In this document: piece by piece, positions 1 through 6,259 of the stretch
Layout: every line of letters begins with the position of its first letter
How positions within the stretch are numbered: position 1 is the stretch's first letter
NCBI GenBank assembly: GCA_023436945.1
Contig: JAEZHG010000268.1
Coordinates: forward strand, 1 to 7,683
Reading direction: 5' to 3'
From: Pseudomonadota bacterium
GTDB lineage: Bacteria; Pseudomonadota; Alphaproteobacteria; Caulobacterales; Caulobacteraceae
DNA: 7,683 nt
The notes under the pieces: generated by a model
What the model was told of the DNA's origin: nothing
Database searches by the model: none
Seen by the model: only the letters and a program-made list of their open reading frames with translations
Program-made: the position numbers and the translations under genes

Positions 1-488
1 GGCTAGTGTTGAACGGCACGCCGCTGGGGCACAATGCGGCGGAGCGGTCGCTGCCTTTGCGTGATGCCTTCGCCGTGTTGTTCTTTGTCTCTGTCGGGAT
101 GCTGTTCGACCCGCACATTGTGATGAACAAGCCGCTGGCGGTGTTGGGCGTGGTGTTCATCGTGATTATCGGCAAGTCGCTCGCGGCGCTGGTAATTACC
201 TCGGCCTTCAAACTCGATAAGGCGACCAGCCTGACGGTGGCGGCTTCGCTGGCGCAGATCGGCGAGTTCTCGTTCATTCTGGCGGCAATCTCGATGTATC
301 TGGGGGCCATGACGCGCGAGACGCATGATCTGATCCTTGCGGCTTCGCTGCTGTCGATCTCGCTCAATCCGTTCGTATTTGCGTGGGTTGACCGACTGGG
401 GGCGCGCAAGCCGCCCGAACAGTTGCCGCCTCCGCCGAAGCTCAGCCCCGAGGAAAAGGACGCGGCTGCCCTGGCAGAGGTGCTGTGA
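1..488 (+). CDS. CPA2 family cation:proton antiporter, C-terminal part (YbaL/KefB-like)
   Basis: This is the 3' end of an inner-membrane monovalent cation:proton antiporter. The reading frame is open through the left edge, so the GTG at position 6 is an internal valine and not the start. The visible part begins with the family signature around LVLNGTPLGHNAAERSLPLR, followed by DAFAVLFFVSVGMLFDP, which closely resembles E. coli YbaL as I remember it. About four hydrophobic segments follow, and one carries the conserved AQIGEFSFIL motif of CPA2 exchangers. After the last membrane segment only about 30 residues remain: a proline-rich, then acidic, cytosolic tail. E. coli YbaL and KefB continue into a TrkA-N (RCK) nucleotide-binding domain, which is absent here. 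The gene ends 54 bp from the convergent phoH stop codon, with a terminator hairpin between. The exact subfamily and transported ion cannot be fixed from this fragment. Confidence 0.88.
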   Translation, partial: LVLNGTPLGHNAAERSLPLRDAFAVLFFVSVGMLFDPHIVMNKPLAVLGVVFIVIIGKSLAALVITSAFKLDKATSLTVAASLAQIGEFSFILAAISMYLGAMTRETHDLILAASLLSISLNPFVFAWVDRLGARKPPEQLPPPPKLSPEEKDAAALAEVL

Positions 489-496
489 ACAATAGA

Positions 497-521
497 AAGG
501 CCCGCCGTTCTGGCGGGCCTT
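497..521. terminator. Bidirectional intrinsic terminator between antiporter and phoH
   Basis: There is a perfect 10-bp inverted repeat, AAGGCCCGCC and GGCGGGCCTT, with the 5-nt loop GTTCT. It lies between two convergent stop codons. Read on the minus strand, the stem runs into a T-rich tail (TTTCTATT), so it fits the end of phoH best. On the plus strand the tail is short and not T-rich, so termination of the antiporter transcript there is less certain. Confidence 0.8.
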
Positions 522-542
522 AAAGCTTATCGGGATGCTGAT

Positions 543-1307
543 TTAGAGCACGCCGATCATCTCTGCGACCAGCGGATGGCGGACGATGTCGCGCTCTGCA
601 AGGCGCACGACGCTGACATTATCAAGGGTATCCAGACGCTCTGAAATGTCGGCCAGACCCGATACGCCGGGCAGAAGGTCTGACTGTTGCGGGTCGCCCG
701 TGACGATCATGGTCGAGTGCCAACCGAGGCGGGTCAGCAGCATCTTGAGCTGGACGTAGGTGCAGTTCTGGGCCTCGTCCACGACGACGAAGGCGTTGTT
801 GAGCGTGCGGCCACGCATATAGCCGATAGGCGCAATCTCGATCAGCCCCTCGGCCATCAGTGCCCTGACCCGCTTCATCGACAGGCGATCCGACAGGGCG
901 TCATAGAGAGGGCGAAGATAGGGAGCGAGCTTGTCTTCCATATCGCCCGGAAGGAAGCCGATGCTTTCGCCAGCTTCGACCGCAGGGCGTGACAGGACTA
1001 TGCGTCCGACCTTTCCGGCTTCCAGGGCTTCGACGGCCTTGGCGATGGCCAGATAGGTTTTGCCCGTGCCTGCGGGGCCAAGCGCCATGACCAGATTATA
1101 GTGGTCGATGGCGTTCATTAGTTCGGCTTGGCCCTCTGACTTGGGTTTGAGGGTTTTCAGATAGGCCTGATCACGTTCGTCGTTGGAGGGATAGGGGGAC
1201 CATGCCGAGTGGTTGGGAAGTTGTCGGCGTCGGCTTTCCTGTGAAAACTCGCGTGTATCCAGAATACCTTCGCGGCGCTGTGACTTCAGTGCAGTACGCT
1301 TGGACAT
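543..1307 (-). CDS. phoH: PhoH family P-loop ATPase
   Basis: This 254-residue cytosolic ATPase has the single-domain PhoH layout. A basic N-terminus (MSKRTALKSQRR) recalls the start of E. coli PhoH. Walker A is GPAGTGKT at residues 77-84, Walker B is VVVDEAQN near 174-181, and the family motif TGDPQQSD lies at 203-210. Other PhoH hallmarks are SRPAVEAGESIGFLPGD (about 106-122) and YMRGRT (163-168). No KH domain, as in PhoL-like proteins, and no PIN domain, as in PhoH2, is present. The ATG at 1305-1307 has a GGAGG ribosome binding site five bases upstream (1313-1317), which supports this start. PhoH proteins are ATP-binding and are thought to act on RNA; in E. coli phoH belongs to the phosphate regulon. 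I saw no clear Pho box here. A minus-strand terminator hairpin sits just upstream, so attenuation is possible. Confidence 0.93.
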   Translation of the reverse strand: MSKRTALKSQRREGILDTREFSQESRRRQLPNHSAWSPYPSNDERDQAYLKTLKPKSEGQAELMNAIDHYNLVMALGPAGTGKTYLAIAKAVEALEAGKVGRIVLSRPAVEAGESIGFLPGDMEDKLAPYLRPLYDALSDRLSMKRVRALMAEGLIEIAPIGYMRGRTLNNAFVVVDEAQNCTYVQLKMLLTRLGWHSTMIVTGDPQQSDLLPGVSGLADISERLDTLDNVSVVRLAERDIVRHPLVAEMIGVL

Positions 1308-1309
1308 GG

Positions 1310-1323
1310 ATGCCTCCGGGCAT
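1310..1323 (-). promoter_or_regulatory. Hairpin overlapping the phoH Shine-Dalgarno
   Basis: The minus strand reads ATGCC-CGGA-GGCAT, a 5-bp inverted repeat with a 4-nt loop. The GGAGG ribosome binding site of phoH (1313-1317) lies across its loop and 3' arm. If formed in the mRNA, it would partly hide the ribosome binding site. The stem is short, so its stability is uncertain. It starts directly after the T-run of the upstream terminator. Confidence 0.4.
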
Positions 1324-1324
1324 G

Positions 1325-1354
1325 AAAAAAGGCGAACCCGACAGGGATCGCCTT
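1325..1354 (-). terminator. Intrinsic terminator in the phoH leader
   Basis: On the minus strand a 7-bp stem AAGGCGA/TCGCCTT encloses, after a single T-T mismatch, an inner CCC-TGTC-GGG hairpin. The outer stem runs straight into a run of six T (1325-1330). This is a classical Rho-independent terminator, but it points towards phoH and ends about 17 bp before the start codon. It therefore either ends a small RNA transcribed from the 1355-1630 region or acts as an attenuator for phoH. Confidence 0.7.
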
Positions 1355-1600
1355 GGACGTGATCTGGATGGAGAGGGGGATTGGGCGCGTGTCGTATTCG
1401 CGCATACAGAACCCGTGTCCGGATGCTGGAGGGCCATCGCCATAGCGGGGCCGCAGTACTGGAACGGGTCGCACAAACGACAAACGCATTCTCCAGTCAC
1501 TGGCCGAACCGAGGATGGCTCGGCTACTGATACGAGGCTCAAGGAGAGCCGACGAATCGCAGTTACACTATGAGGGTATCGTGGTTATCGGTTCTTTAAA
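1355..1600 (-). ncRNA. Candidate structured leader or small RNA upstream of phoH
   Basis: This stretch between divergent phoH and the carbonic-anhydrase-like gene holds no convincing protein gene. On the minus strand it shows several local inverted repeats before the terminator: GGCTC/GAGCC (1536-1550), an 8-bp stem with one G-U pair (1503-1524), CCAGT/ACTGG (1493-1503) and a wider ACCCGT/ACGGGT pair (1411-1469). Together with the terminator at 1325-1354, these suggest a transcribed, structured RNA of about 200-270 nt. I compared it from memory with tmRNA, 6S RNA, RNase P RNA and SRP RNA and did not recognise it. The 5' end is a guess, as no strong promoter was identified. The short inverted repeats could also be chance in GC-rich DNA. 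Confidence 0.35.
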
Positions 1601-1633
1601 GTCACGATTTTGCAACGGCCGAGGTTTGATCTG

Positions 1634-2161
1634 ATGAGTGTCTATCGTTTGGGCGATATTGCCCCGCAGCTTCCGGCCGATGGCGAATACTGGATCGCAC
1701 CGAATGCGACGGTTTTGGGCAATGTGATCGTGCATGCCGGAGCCAGCATCTGGTTCAATGTCGTGATCCGTGGCGACAACGATCCGATCACCATCGGGGC
1801 CAACACCAATATTCAAGACGGTTCGATCCTGCATACCGACGACGGCGTGCCTCTGACCATCGGCGAGGGCGTGACGGTGGGACACAAGGCCATGCTGCAT
1901 GGCTGCACGATTGGCGATAACAGTCTGATCGGTATCGGCGCGGTGGTCTTGAACGGTGCCAAGATCGGCAAGAACTGTCTGATCGGTGCCAATGCCCTGA
2001 TTACCGAGGGCAAGGTCATCCCTGATAACTCGCTGGTTATGGGGCAGCCGGGCAAGGTGGTGCGTGAACTGGACGAGGCTGCGATCCAGAGCCTTCGCTG
2101 GTCTGCGGCTCATTATGTGCAGAACTGGAAACGATATGCGGCAGGCTTTGCGCCGGTCTAA
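1634..2161 (+). CDS. Gamma-carbonic-anhydrase-like hexapeptide-repeat protein (YrdA/PaaY type)
   Basis: This 175-residue cytosolic protein has the left-handed beta-helix fold of gamma-class carbonic anhydrases, built from hexapeptide repeats such as [24 protein letters not shown] and CLIGAN. Active-site features of the family are in place: R46-G47-D48 in VVIRGDND, Q61 in NIQDGS, and three candidate zinc-binding histidines H67 (SILHTD), H84 and H89 (GHKAMLHG). Such proteins are trimers that bind the metal between subunits. Many YrdA/PaaY relatives have weak or unproven carbonic anhydrase activity, so CO2 hydration is only a possible role. The C-terminal helix ([24 protein letters not shown]) is typical of the family. 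I chose the ATG at 1634 because GAGG lies nine bases upstream and MSVYRLGD matches the usual start; a TTG eight codons earlier is in frame but less likely. Confidence 0.92.
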   Translation: MSVYRLGDIAPQLPADGEYWIAPNATVLGNVIVHAGASIWFNVVIRGDNDPITIGANTNIQDGSILHTDDGVPLTIGEGVTVGHKAMLHGCTIGDNSLIGIGAVVLNGAKIGKNCLIGANALITEGKVIPDNSLVMGQPGKVVRELDEAAIQSLRWSAAHYVQNWKRYAAGFAPV

Positions 2162-2187
2162 CGCTGTTTCGATTTGAGACAGGCCCC

Positions 2188-2212
2188 GTGCCGTGGCGGT
2201 CGGATACGGCAC
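2188..2212. repeat. 7-bp inverted repeat after the carbonic-anhydrase-like gene
   Basis: GTGCCGT and ACGGCAC form a perfect inverted repeat with an 11-nt loop, starting 26 bp after the stop codon. It is not followed by a T-run on the plus strand, so it is at best a weak or Rho-assisted terminator. It could instead be a dimeric protein-binding site upstream of the next gene, whose candidate promoter begins 10 bp later. Confidence 0.35.
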
Positions 2213-2221
2213 AAAATTCCC

Positions 2222-2249
2222 CTGACAGGTGTGTCTGGCCGTTAATAAA
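2222..2249 (+). promoter_or_regulatory. Candidate sigma70-type promoter for the secreted protein gene
   Basis: CTGACA (2222-2227) matches the -35 consensus in five of six positions. AATAAA (2244-2249), after a 16-bp spacer, matches the -10 consensus in four of six. The A/T-rich TTAATAAAT stands out from the GC-rich surroundings. It lies about 50 bp before the chosen start codon. The call rests on sequence similarity only. Confidence 0.35.
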
Positions 2250-2299
2250 TAGGCCCGCGCCTTGCAGCCTTGGCGATCAAGATTGATCAGGGGCGTATT

Positions 2300-3139
2300 A
2301 TGGGTGGACCTATTCGGGCCTTGCTGGCCGGAGCCGTAGCAGGGCTTGGGCTTCTGTTTATGGCCGATGTTGCCATGGCGACCTGTCCGGGGTGCAAACC
2401 CCCGCCACCGCCTGTCGCGCCTCCGCCGCCTCCGACAGGGTGTAATAACTGCACGCCGGTGACCCCGCCTGTGGCCTGCTGCGGTGGTGGCAACCTGAAC
2501 GTCAATGTGAACATCAATAATGTCAGCGCAGGCGCGAGCGCCTCGGCCAATGCCTCGGCACGGGCCTATGCGGGCGCGCGGGCGTCCAGCAATGTGATCG
2601 TGATGGGCGGGGGCGGTGCCTATTTCAATGTCGATCAGCCCTATCCTTTGACGGCAGGACTGTCGGTCGAGGCTATGGCCGCAGAGACTGTTAGCGTGCC
2701 TTACAGTGCATCGCGCCGGATGGAGAAGCGTGTGCGTATTCAGGCTGTCTGCCTCGATGATCGCAATGTCCCGCATCCGGCATCACAGGTGCGCCCTGGC
2801 AAGGACGTGACCTATCAGGGCGAGATCTTCCGCTGCATCGTGGGGAGCAAGATGCAGTACACCATCACCGATCTGGACGGTGGTCCGGGCGAGACCATTC
2901 TGTGCAACAAGCGCGAGGCGCTTTGGTATGATGGCACGACCCTGCAATGCCGCCCTGAAAAGCGCGAGCGTGATTGCAACGAGCGTTCTTTGCTGCGCCG
3001 CTATGGGGCGGGCGTGAAGGAACTGCTGCTGGTGCGCGAAGAGACCTATACTGAATACCGCGAGGAAGTGGTCCAGCGTTCGGTTGTCACGTCCAGTTCC
3101 ATGATGATGGACGGCGGTGTTGGCGGTCGCGTCTTCTGA
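2300..3139 (+). CDS. Secreted proline- and cysteine-rich protein of unknown function
   Basis: I do not recognise this 279-residue protein. It starts with a likely Sec signal peptide (hydrophobic residues 6-22, cleavage near VAMA-TCPGC after residue 27). A linker follows that combines poly-proline with two CxxC motifs (C29/C32 and C48/C51) and a CC pair (60-61). Residues 63-100 are a low-complexity, Asn/Val then Ala/Ser-rich stretch (NLNVNVNINNVSAGASASAN...). The C-terminal part, about residues 140-260, looks like a compact domain with five more cysteines (151, 179, 202, 217, 226), then a charged tail (REETYTEYREE) and a Ser/Met/Gly end. Eleven cysteines in a predicted exported protein suggest disulfide bonding. 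No lipobox is present. The ATG at 2300 has AGGGG six bases upstream; an in-frame TTG at 2270 would place ten extra residues before the signal peptide and is less likely. It is probably transcribed alone and ends at a strong terminator. Confidence 0.8.
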   Translation: MGGPIRALLAGAVAGLGLLFMADVAMATCPGCKPPPPPVAPPPPPTGCNNCTPVTPPVACCGGGNLNVNVNINNVSAGASASANASARAYAGARASSNVIVMGGGGAYFNVDQPYPLTAGLSVEAMAAETVSVPYSASRRMEKRVRIQAVCLDDRNVPHPASQVRPGKDVTYQGEIFRCIVGSKMQYTITDLDGGPGETILCNKREALWYDGTTLQCRPEKRERDCNERSLLRRYGAGVKELLLVREETYTEYREEVVQRSVVTSSSMMMDGGVGGRVF

Positions 3140-3161
3140 TCAGGCGATAGACCTCAATAAC

Positions 3162-3200
3162 AAAGGCCCCGCAGATACCTCTGCGGGGCCTTTCTCTTTT
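3162..3200. terminator. Strong bidirectional terminator between the secreted protein and M16 peptidase genes
   Basis: A perfect 14-bp stem (3162-3175 pairing with 3180-3193, core GGCCCCGCAGA) closes a 4-nt loop TACC. On the plus strand the stem's terminal T's continue into TCTCTTTT. On the minus strand they continue into TTTGTTATT. It sits between two convergent stop codons and should end both transcripts. Confidence 0.92.
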
Positions 3201-3214
3201 ATGTGTCGGATTGC

Positions 3215-6094
3215 TTATTGGGCGCTGGCAGCGACCACTTCCATCTTCCATGCCGTTTCAGGGCGCAGATAGGTGGCAGCGGCGGTCTGGATATCCTCGA
3301 CGGTGAAAGTTTCCAGCATGGCGATGTGGCCGGTGATACGCTGTTCGGTGGTCGGGTCCTTGGCCAGATCGGACAGGGCTCCGGCCCAGTATCCGTTACC
3401 GGCTTGCGAGCGGCGCAGGCGTTCGATGACCGGAGCGCGGGCGCGGGTCAGCTCGTCCTCGGTAACGGGGGTTTCGCTGAAGCTGGCGACTACCTTGTCC
3501 ACGGCGGCGTAGAACTCGGCCAGTTTGGCAGCGTCCACCTCGGCGGCGATCATAGCATAGCCATAGTCCTTGAAGACATCCGACGAGTTGGTGTTGGAGA
3601 TCGGGCTATAGCTCAGGGCCTGCTTCTCGCGGATTTCTTCCAGAACGCGCAGGCTCAGGACCTCGCCCATCAGCGACACGCGACGGGCTTCGCGGCGATC
3701 GCCAGTGGAGTCGGTCGTCTGCCATGCCACAACGCCAAATGCCTGTTCGGGCTTGCCGTTATGGGTGATGCGCACAGGCGTGCTGTTGGGCGCAGGGAAG
3801 GTGCGCACGTCTGATCCGGCCAGCGGTGCTGGTTCAGCAGAGCGGGTTGGCAGGGCCGCCAGGGTGGATGCCACGGCGCGGGTCGCATCCTCGACCGTGG
3901 TGTCGCCGACGATCACGACATCGATCGGTCCCTGGCCAAGACCGGCCATCACACCGGAACGGACGTCTGTGATCGACATCGCGGCCAGTTCTTCTGTGGT
4001 CGGCAGAGAGTTGCGGCGGTCGCCGCCAGCCAGTTTGACAGCACCGTCGACAAGGAATGCCCCCATGGGAGTGGCGCGCTGTTGCTCGAGAACTTGCGGC
4101 AGCAAACCTTTGACACGTTCGAACGGCGCAGCACGCAGTCCCGGATCGGTCAGATAGGCCGTCAGGACTTGCAGTTGCAGGTTCAGGTCCTCCGGACGCG
4201 TCGCACCGGACAGGCTGTAGTTATCGTCATTGACCGAGAAGCCGCTGGAATAGATGCGGCCGGTCAGAACGCGGCTGATCTCGTCGGCATTCAGCTTGCC
4301 CAGACCGCCGGCCGTGAAGACATTACGGGCCATGGCGACGGGGGTGTATCGATCCGTTGGCAGGCCCAGTCCGCCGTTACCGGTCGTAATCGAGACGAGG
4401 ATTTCTTCGTCTTTATAGTTGGTCGGCTTGACCGTCAGGCGCACACCGTTGGGGAAGTTGACCACAGTTGCGCCCAGCGCCGGATAGGCGGTTTGACCCG
4501 ATGGCGTGCCGATGGTGCCGAAGTCGGTATAGGGCCACTCCAGTTCGGCCTGTGCCGCGGGAGCTTCGACAGGTTTGGCGGCGCTGACTTCAAGAATGCG
4601 GGTGACCTCAGCCTCGCCGCCTTCAATCGCGACGGGCGTCGAGACAAGCGCAAGCGGGCCCTGGCCATCGAAGGTCTTTGCCAGTTCGGCGTTGACCTGT
4701 TCCGGTGTCAGGTTCTCGACCGCGGCGTTGAAGCGGGCGAGGTTGTCGGCAGGCGAGGTGCTGACCGTATTCTCATTGGTGTCGTTGAGAATGCGCATGG
4801 CCTGCGACGGGGTCTGCATGGTGGCGGCAGACTGTACCGCATTTTCCAGACGCACCCTGATGTTGGCGATCTCGCGCTGGAGTTCGCCATTGTTGACGCC
4901 GAACTGGATCAGACGGCGCTGTTCCTGTTCGATGGCTTCCAGTGCGCGCTGAAGGCCGCCCGGATTGAAGCTGGCGCTGATGCTGGCGAATTCGAGCGAG
5001 TCATAGAAGTTGCCCGAGCTGGCGCTGGCACCGATGAAGGGCGGGTTGTCCTGACGCGAGATTTCACCAAGGCGACGGTTCAGAACCGCAAGGCCCAGAC
5101 TACGGATGGTGTTTTCGTTTCGAAGGGCCGATGTGTCCGGACGAAGATCGGCAGGACGCGTTTTATAAAGCGCGACGCTCGATTGAACGCCCGGTTCAAT
5201 AATAATGCGGGCCTCTGCCTCACGCGGGGCGAGGGTACCGAGGTCGGGGTCCGGACCGTTCGGGTGGGTGTTGGTCCAGTCCGTGAAGTTCGCCTTGATC
5301 TTGGCTTCCATCACGTCGAGGTCGAAATCACCGACTGCGATCATGGTGGCGCGTTCAGGGCGGTAATAGGCGCGGTAAAAATCGATAAAGCGCTGGGTCG
5401 GTGCCGTGCGGATGATGTCCAGATCACCGATGGGCAGACGGTCGGACAGACGCTGACCGGTGGCCAAGAGCTTGATCTGGGCTTGCAGGGCGCGAAGGGA
5501 AGGGGTGTCGCGCATGCGCGCCTCGCCCACGACCACATTGCGTTCGGCATCAATCGCCGATGGCTCCATCAGCGCGCGCGAGACCTGTTCGCGCATGATC
5601 ATCAGAGACGTATCGACCGTCTCGTCATCAGTGCGCGGCAGTTCCAGCATATAGGCGGTCTGGTCAAAGCTGGTGAAGGCGTTGGTGTCGGCACCGAAGG
5701 CCAGACCCAGACGCTCCAGAATGCGCAGCATGTCGTTTTCCGGCACATTCTCAGTGCCATTGAACAGCATATGCTCGGTAAAGTGGGCCAGACCCTTCTG
5801 GTCGTCGTCCTCGTGCAGGGAGCCTGCGTCAATGCGCAGACGCAGCGACGCCTGCCCCGGCGGGGTGGCGTTGCGCATCAGGGCGTAGCGCATGCCGTTG
5901 GGCAGGGTGCCAAAGCGGATGCGCTCGTCCGCCTTCAGGTCGCTGGCTTCATGGGCCCATGCTTTCGAGGGTTGGACCTGAGCGGTTTGGACGGCTGCTG
6001 CCGAGACAGGCATCGCAATCGCTGGAAGTGCGGCACCAGCTAGAAGCGCAATCGACGATACCGCAGGCACTACGAGGCGTCTGGACAGTGACAT
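3215..6094 (-). CDS. M16 family zinc metallopeptidase (insulinase/pitrilysin type), exported
   Basis: This is a 959-residue peptidase made of two M16 halves. Residues 1-33 look like a Sec signal peptide (basic start MSLSRRL, hydrophobic core, Ala-rich end), so it probably acts in the periplasm. The N-terminal half carries the inverted zinc motif HFTEH at 104-108. The third ligand is probably E191 in ERNVVVGEARMR, aligned by eye with pitrilysin. An M16 C-like domain begins near 237 (QRFIDFYRAYYRPERATMIAVGDFD). A second half starts near 545 (FPNGVRLTVKP) and lacks HxxEH, as expected. It contains REKQALSYSP at 822-831, matching the R/Y substrate-binding motif of the inactive half. The total length fits the 900-960-residue bacterial insulinase proteins. 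I chose the ATG at 6094 because GGAGAG lies seven bases upstream and the signal peptide begins there; an in-frame start at 6193 only adds a non-signal extension. It lies downstream of hfaD on the same strand. Its substrate is unknown. Confidence 0.93.
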   Translation of the reverse strand: MSLSRRLVVPAVSSIALLAGAALPAIAMPVSAAAVQTAQVQPSKAWAHEASDLKADERIRFGTLPNGMRYALMRNATPPGQASLRLRIDAGSLHEDDDQKGLAHFTEHMLFNGTENVPENDMLRILERLGLAFGADTNAFTSFDQTAYMLELPRTDDETVDTSLMIMREQVSRALMEPSAIDAERNVVVGEARMRDTPSLRALQAQIKLLATGQRLSDRLPIGDLDIIRTAPTQRFIDFYRAYYRPERATMIAVGDFDLDVMEAKIKANFTDWTNTHPNGPDPDLGTLAPREAEARIIIEPGVQSSVALYKTRPADLRPDTSALRNENTIRSLGLAVLNRRLGEISRQDNPPFIGASASSGNFYDSLEFASISASFNPGGLQRALEAIEQEQRRLIQFGVNNGELQREIANIRVRLENAVQSAATMQTPSQAMRILNDTNENTVSTSPADNLARFNAAVENLTPEQVNAELAKTFDGQGPLALVSTPVAIEGGEAEVTRILEVSAAKPVEAPAAQAELEWPYTDFGTIGTPSGQTAYPALGATVVNFPNGVRLTVKPTNYKDEEILVSITTGNGGLGLPTDRYTPVAMARNVFTAGGLGKLNADEISRVLTGRIYSSGFSVNDDNYSLSGATRPEDLNLQLQVLTAYLTDPGLRAAPFERVKGLLPQVLEQQRATPMGAFLVDGAVKLAGGDRRNSLPTTEELAAMSITDVRSGVMAGLGQGPIDVVIVGDTTVEDATRAVASTLAALPTRSAEPAPLAGSDVRTFPAPNSTPVRITHNGKPEQAFGVVAWQTTDSTGDRREARRVSLMGEVLSLRVLEEIREKQALSYSPISNTNSSDVFKDYGYAMIAAEVDAAKLAEFYAAVDKVVASFSETPVTEDELTRARAPVIERLRRSQAGNGYWAGALSDLAKDPTTEQRITGHIAMLETFTVEDIQTAAATYLRPETAWKMEVVAASAQ

Positions 6095-6101
6095 GAGGGG
6101 G

Positions 6102-6107
6102 CTCTCC
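6102..6107 (-). promoter_or_regulatory. Ribosome binding site of the M16 peptidase gene
   Basis: GGAGAG on the minus strand, seven bases before the ATG at 6094, decides between this start and an in-frame upstream start at 6193. Confidence 0.6.
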
Positions 6108-6115
6108 GCATGAGG

Positions 6116-6217
6116 TCGCCTTGCGAACAAGGCGAAACATTCGCGGCCCGACGAGCCGCGTTTACGGAAATGTTGCAGCCAAGCAGCGACCACACAACTT
6201 ACAGAACCGTAACATTT
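6116..6217 (-). repeat. Cluster of inverted repeats in the M16 peptidase leader
   Basis: Within the spacer between hfaD and the M16 gene there are several inverted repeats: TCGCCTT/AAGGCGA (6116-6135, 6-nt loop), CGCGGC/GCCGCG inside an AACATT/AATGTT pair (6136-6174), and AAATGTT/AACATTT (6168-6217). The segment at 6168-6174 could pair with either flanking copy, so two of the folds exclude each other. No T-run follows in either direction, so these are not obvious terminators. The rest of the spacer (6218-6259) has only a weak GCGTC/GACGC pair. Confidence 0.45.
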
Positions 6218-6259
6218 GCGTCTTGAGACCGGACCTAACGACGCATCTGTATGGTTCGA

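Noticed and set aside
1171..1573. Short open frames on both strands over the phoH 5' end and leader
   Set aside because: They overlap phoH or the structured leader, lack good ribosome binding sites and have low-complexity products.
1325..1600. tmRNA, SRP RNA, RNase P RNA or 6S RNA
   Set aside because: No proteolysis-tag reading frame, no SRP core motif and no RNase P conserved blocks were seen. A convincing 6S closing stem and central bubble could not be drawn by eye, although 6S is not fully excluded without a covariance search.
1560..1633. Promoters for phoH and the carbonic-anhydrase-like gene in the divergent region
   Set aside because: Only poor matches to -35 and -10 boxes with bad spacing were found on either strand, and no Pho box was visible.
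1568..2776. 402-codon open frame on the minus strand
   Set aside because: It is antisense to the carbonic-anhydrase-like gene and to the secreted protein gene, crosses their intergenic region, and gives a His/Arg-rich product without family features.
4082..6043. 653-codon open frame on the plus strand
   Set aside because: It lies wholly antisense to the M16 peptidase gene, which has clear motifs and a signal peptide. The product has no recognisable domain, and long antisense frames are common in GC-rich coding DNA.
1329..6135. The same AAGGCGA/TCGCCTT arms occur in the phoH leader (1329-1354) and the M16 leader (6116-6135)
   Set aside because: The arms are in opposite order, the loops differ and only the first has a T-run. 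Two short GC-rich stems sharing seven bases can be chance, so no common regulatory element is claimed.
6095..6193. Upstream in-frame start for the M16 peptidase
   Set aside because: The extra 33 residues would put a non-hydrophobic segment before a clear signal peptide, and the internal ATG at 6094 has a well-placed GGAGAG.
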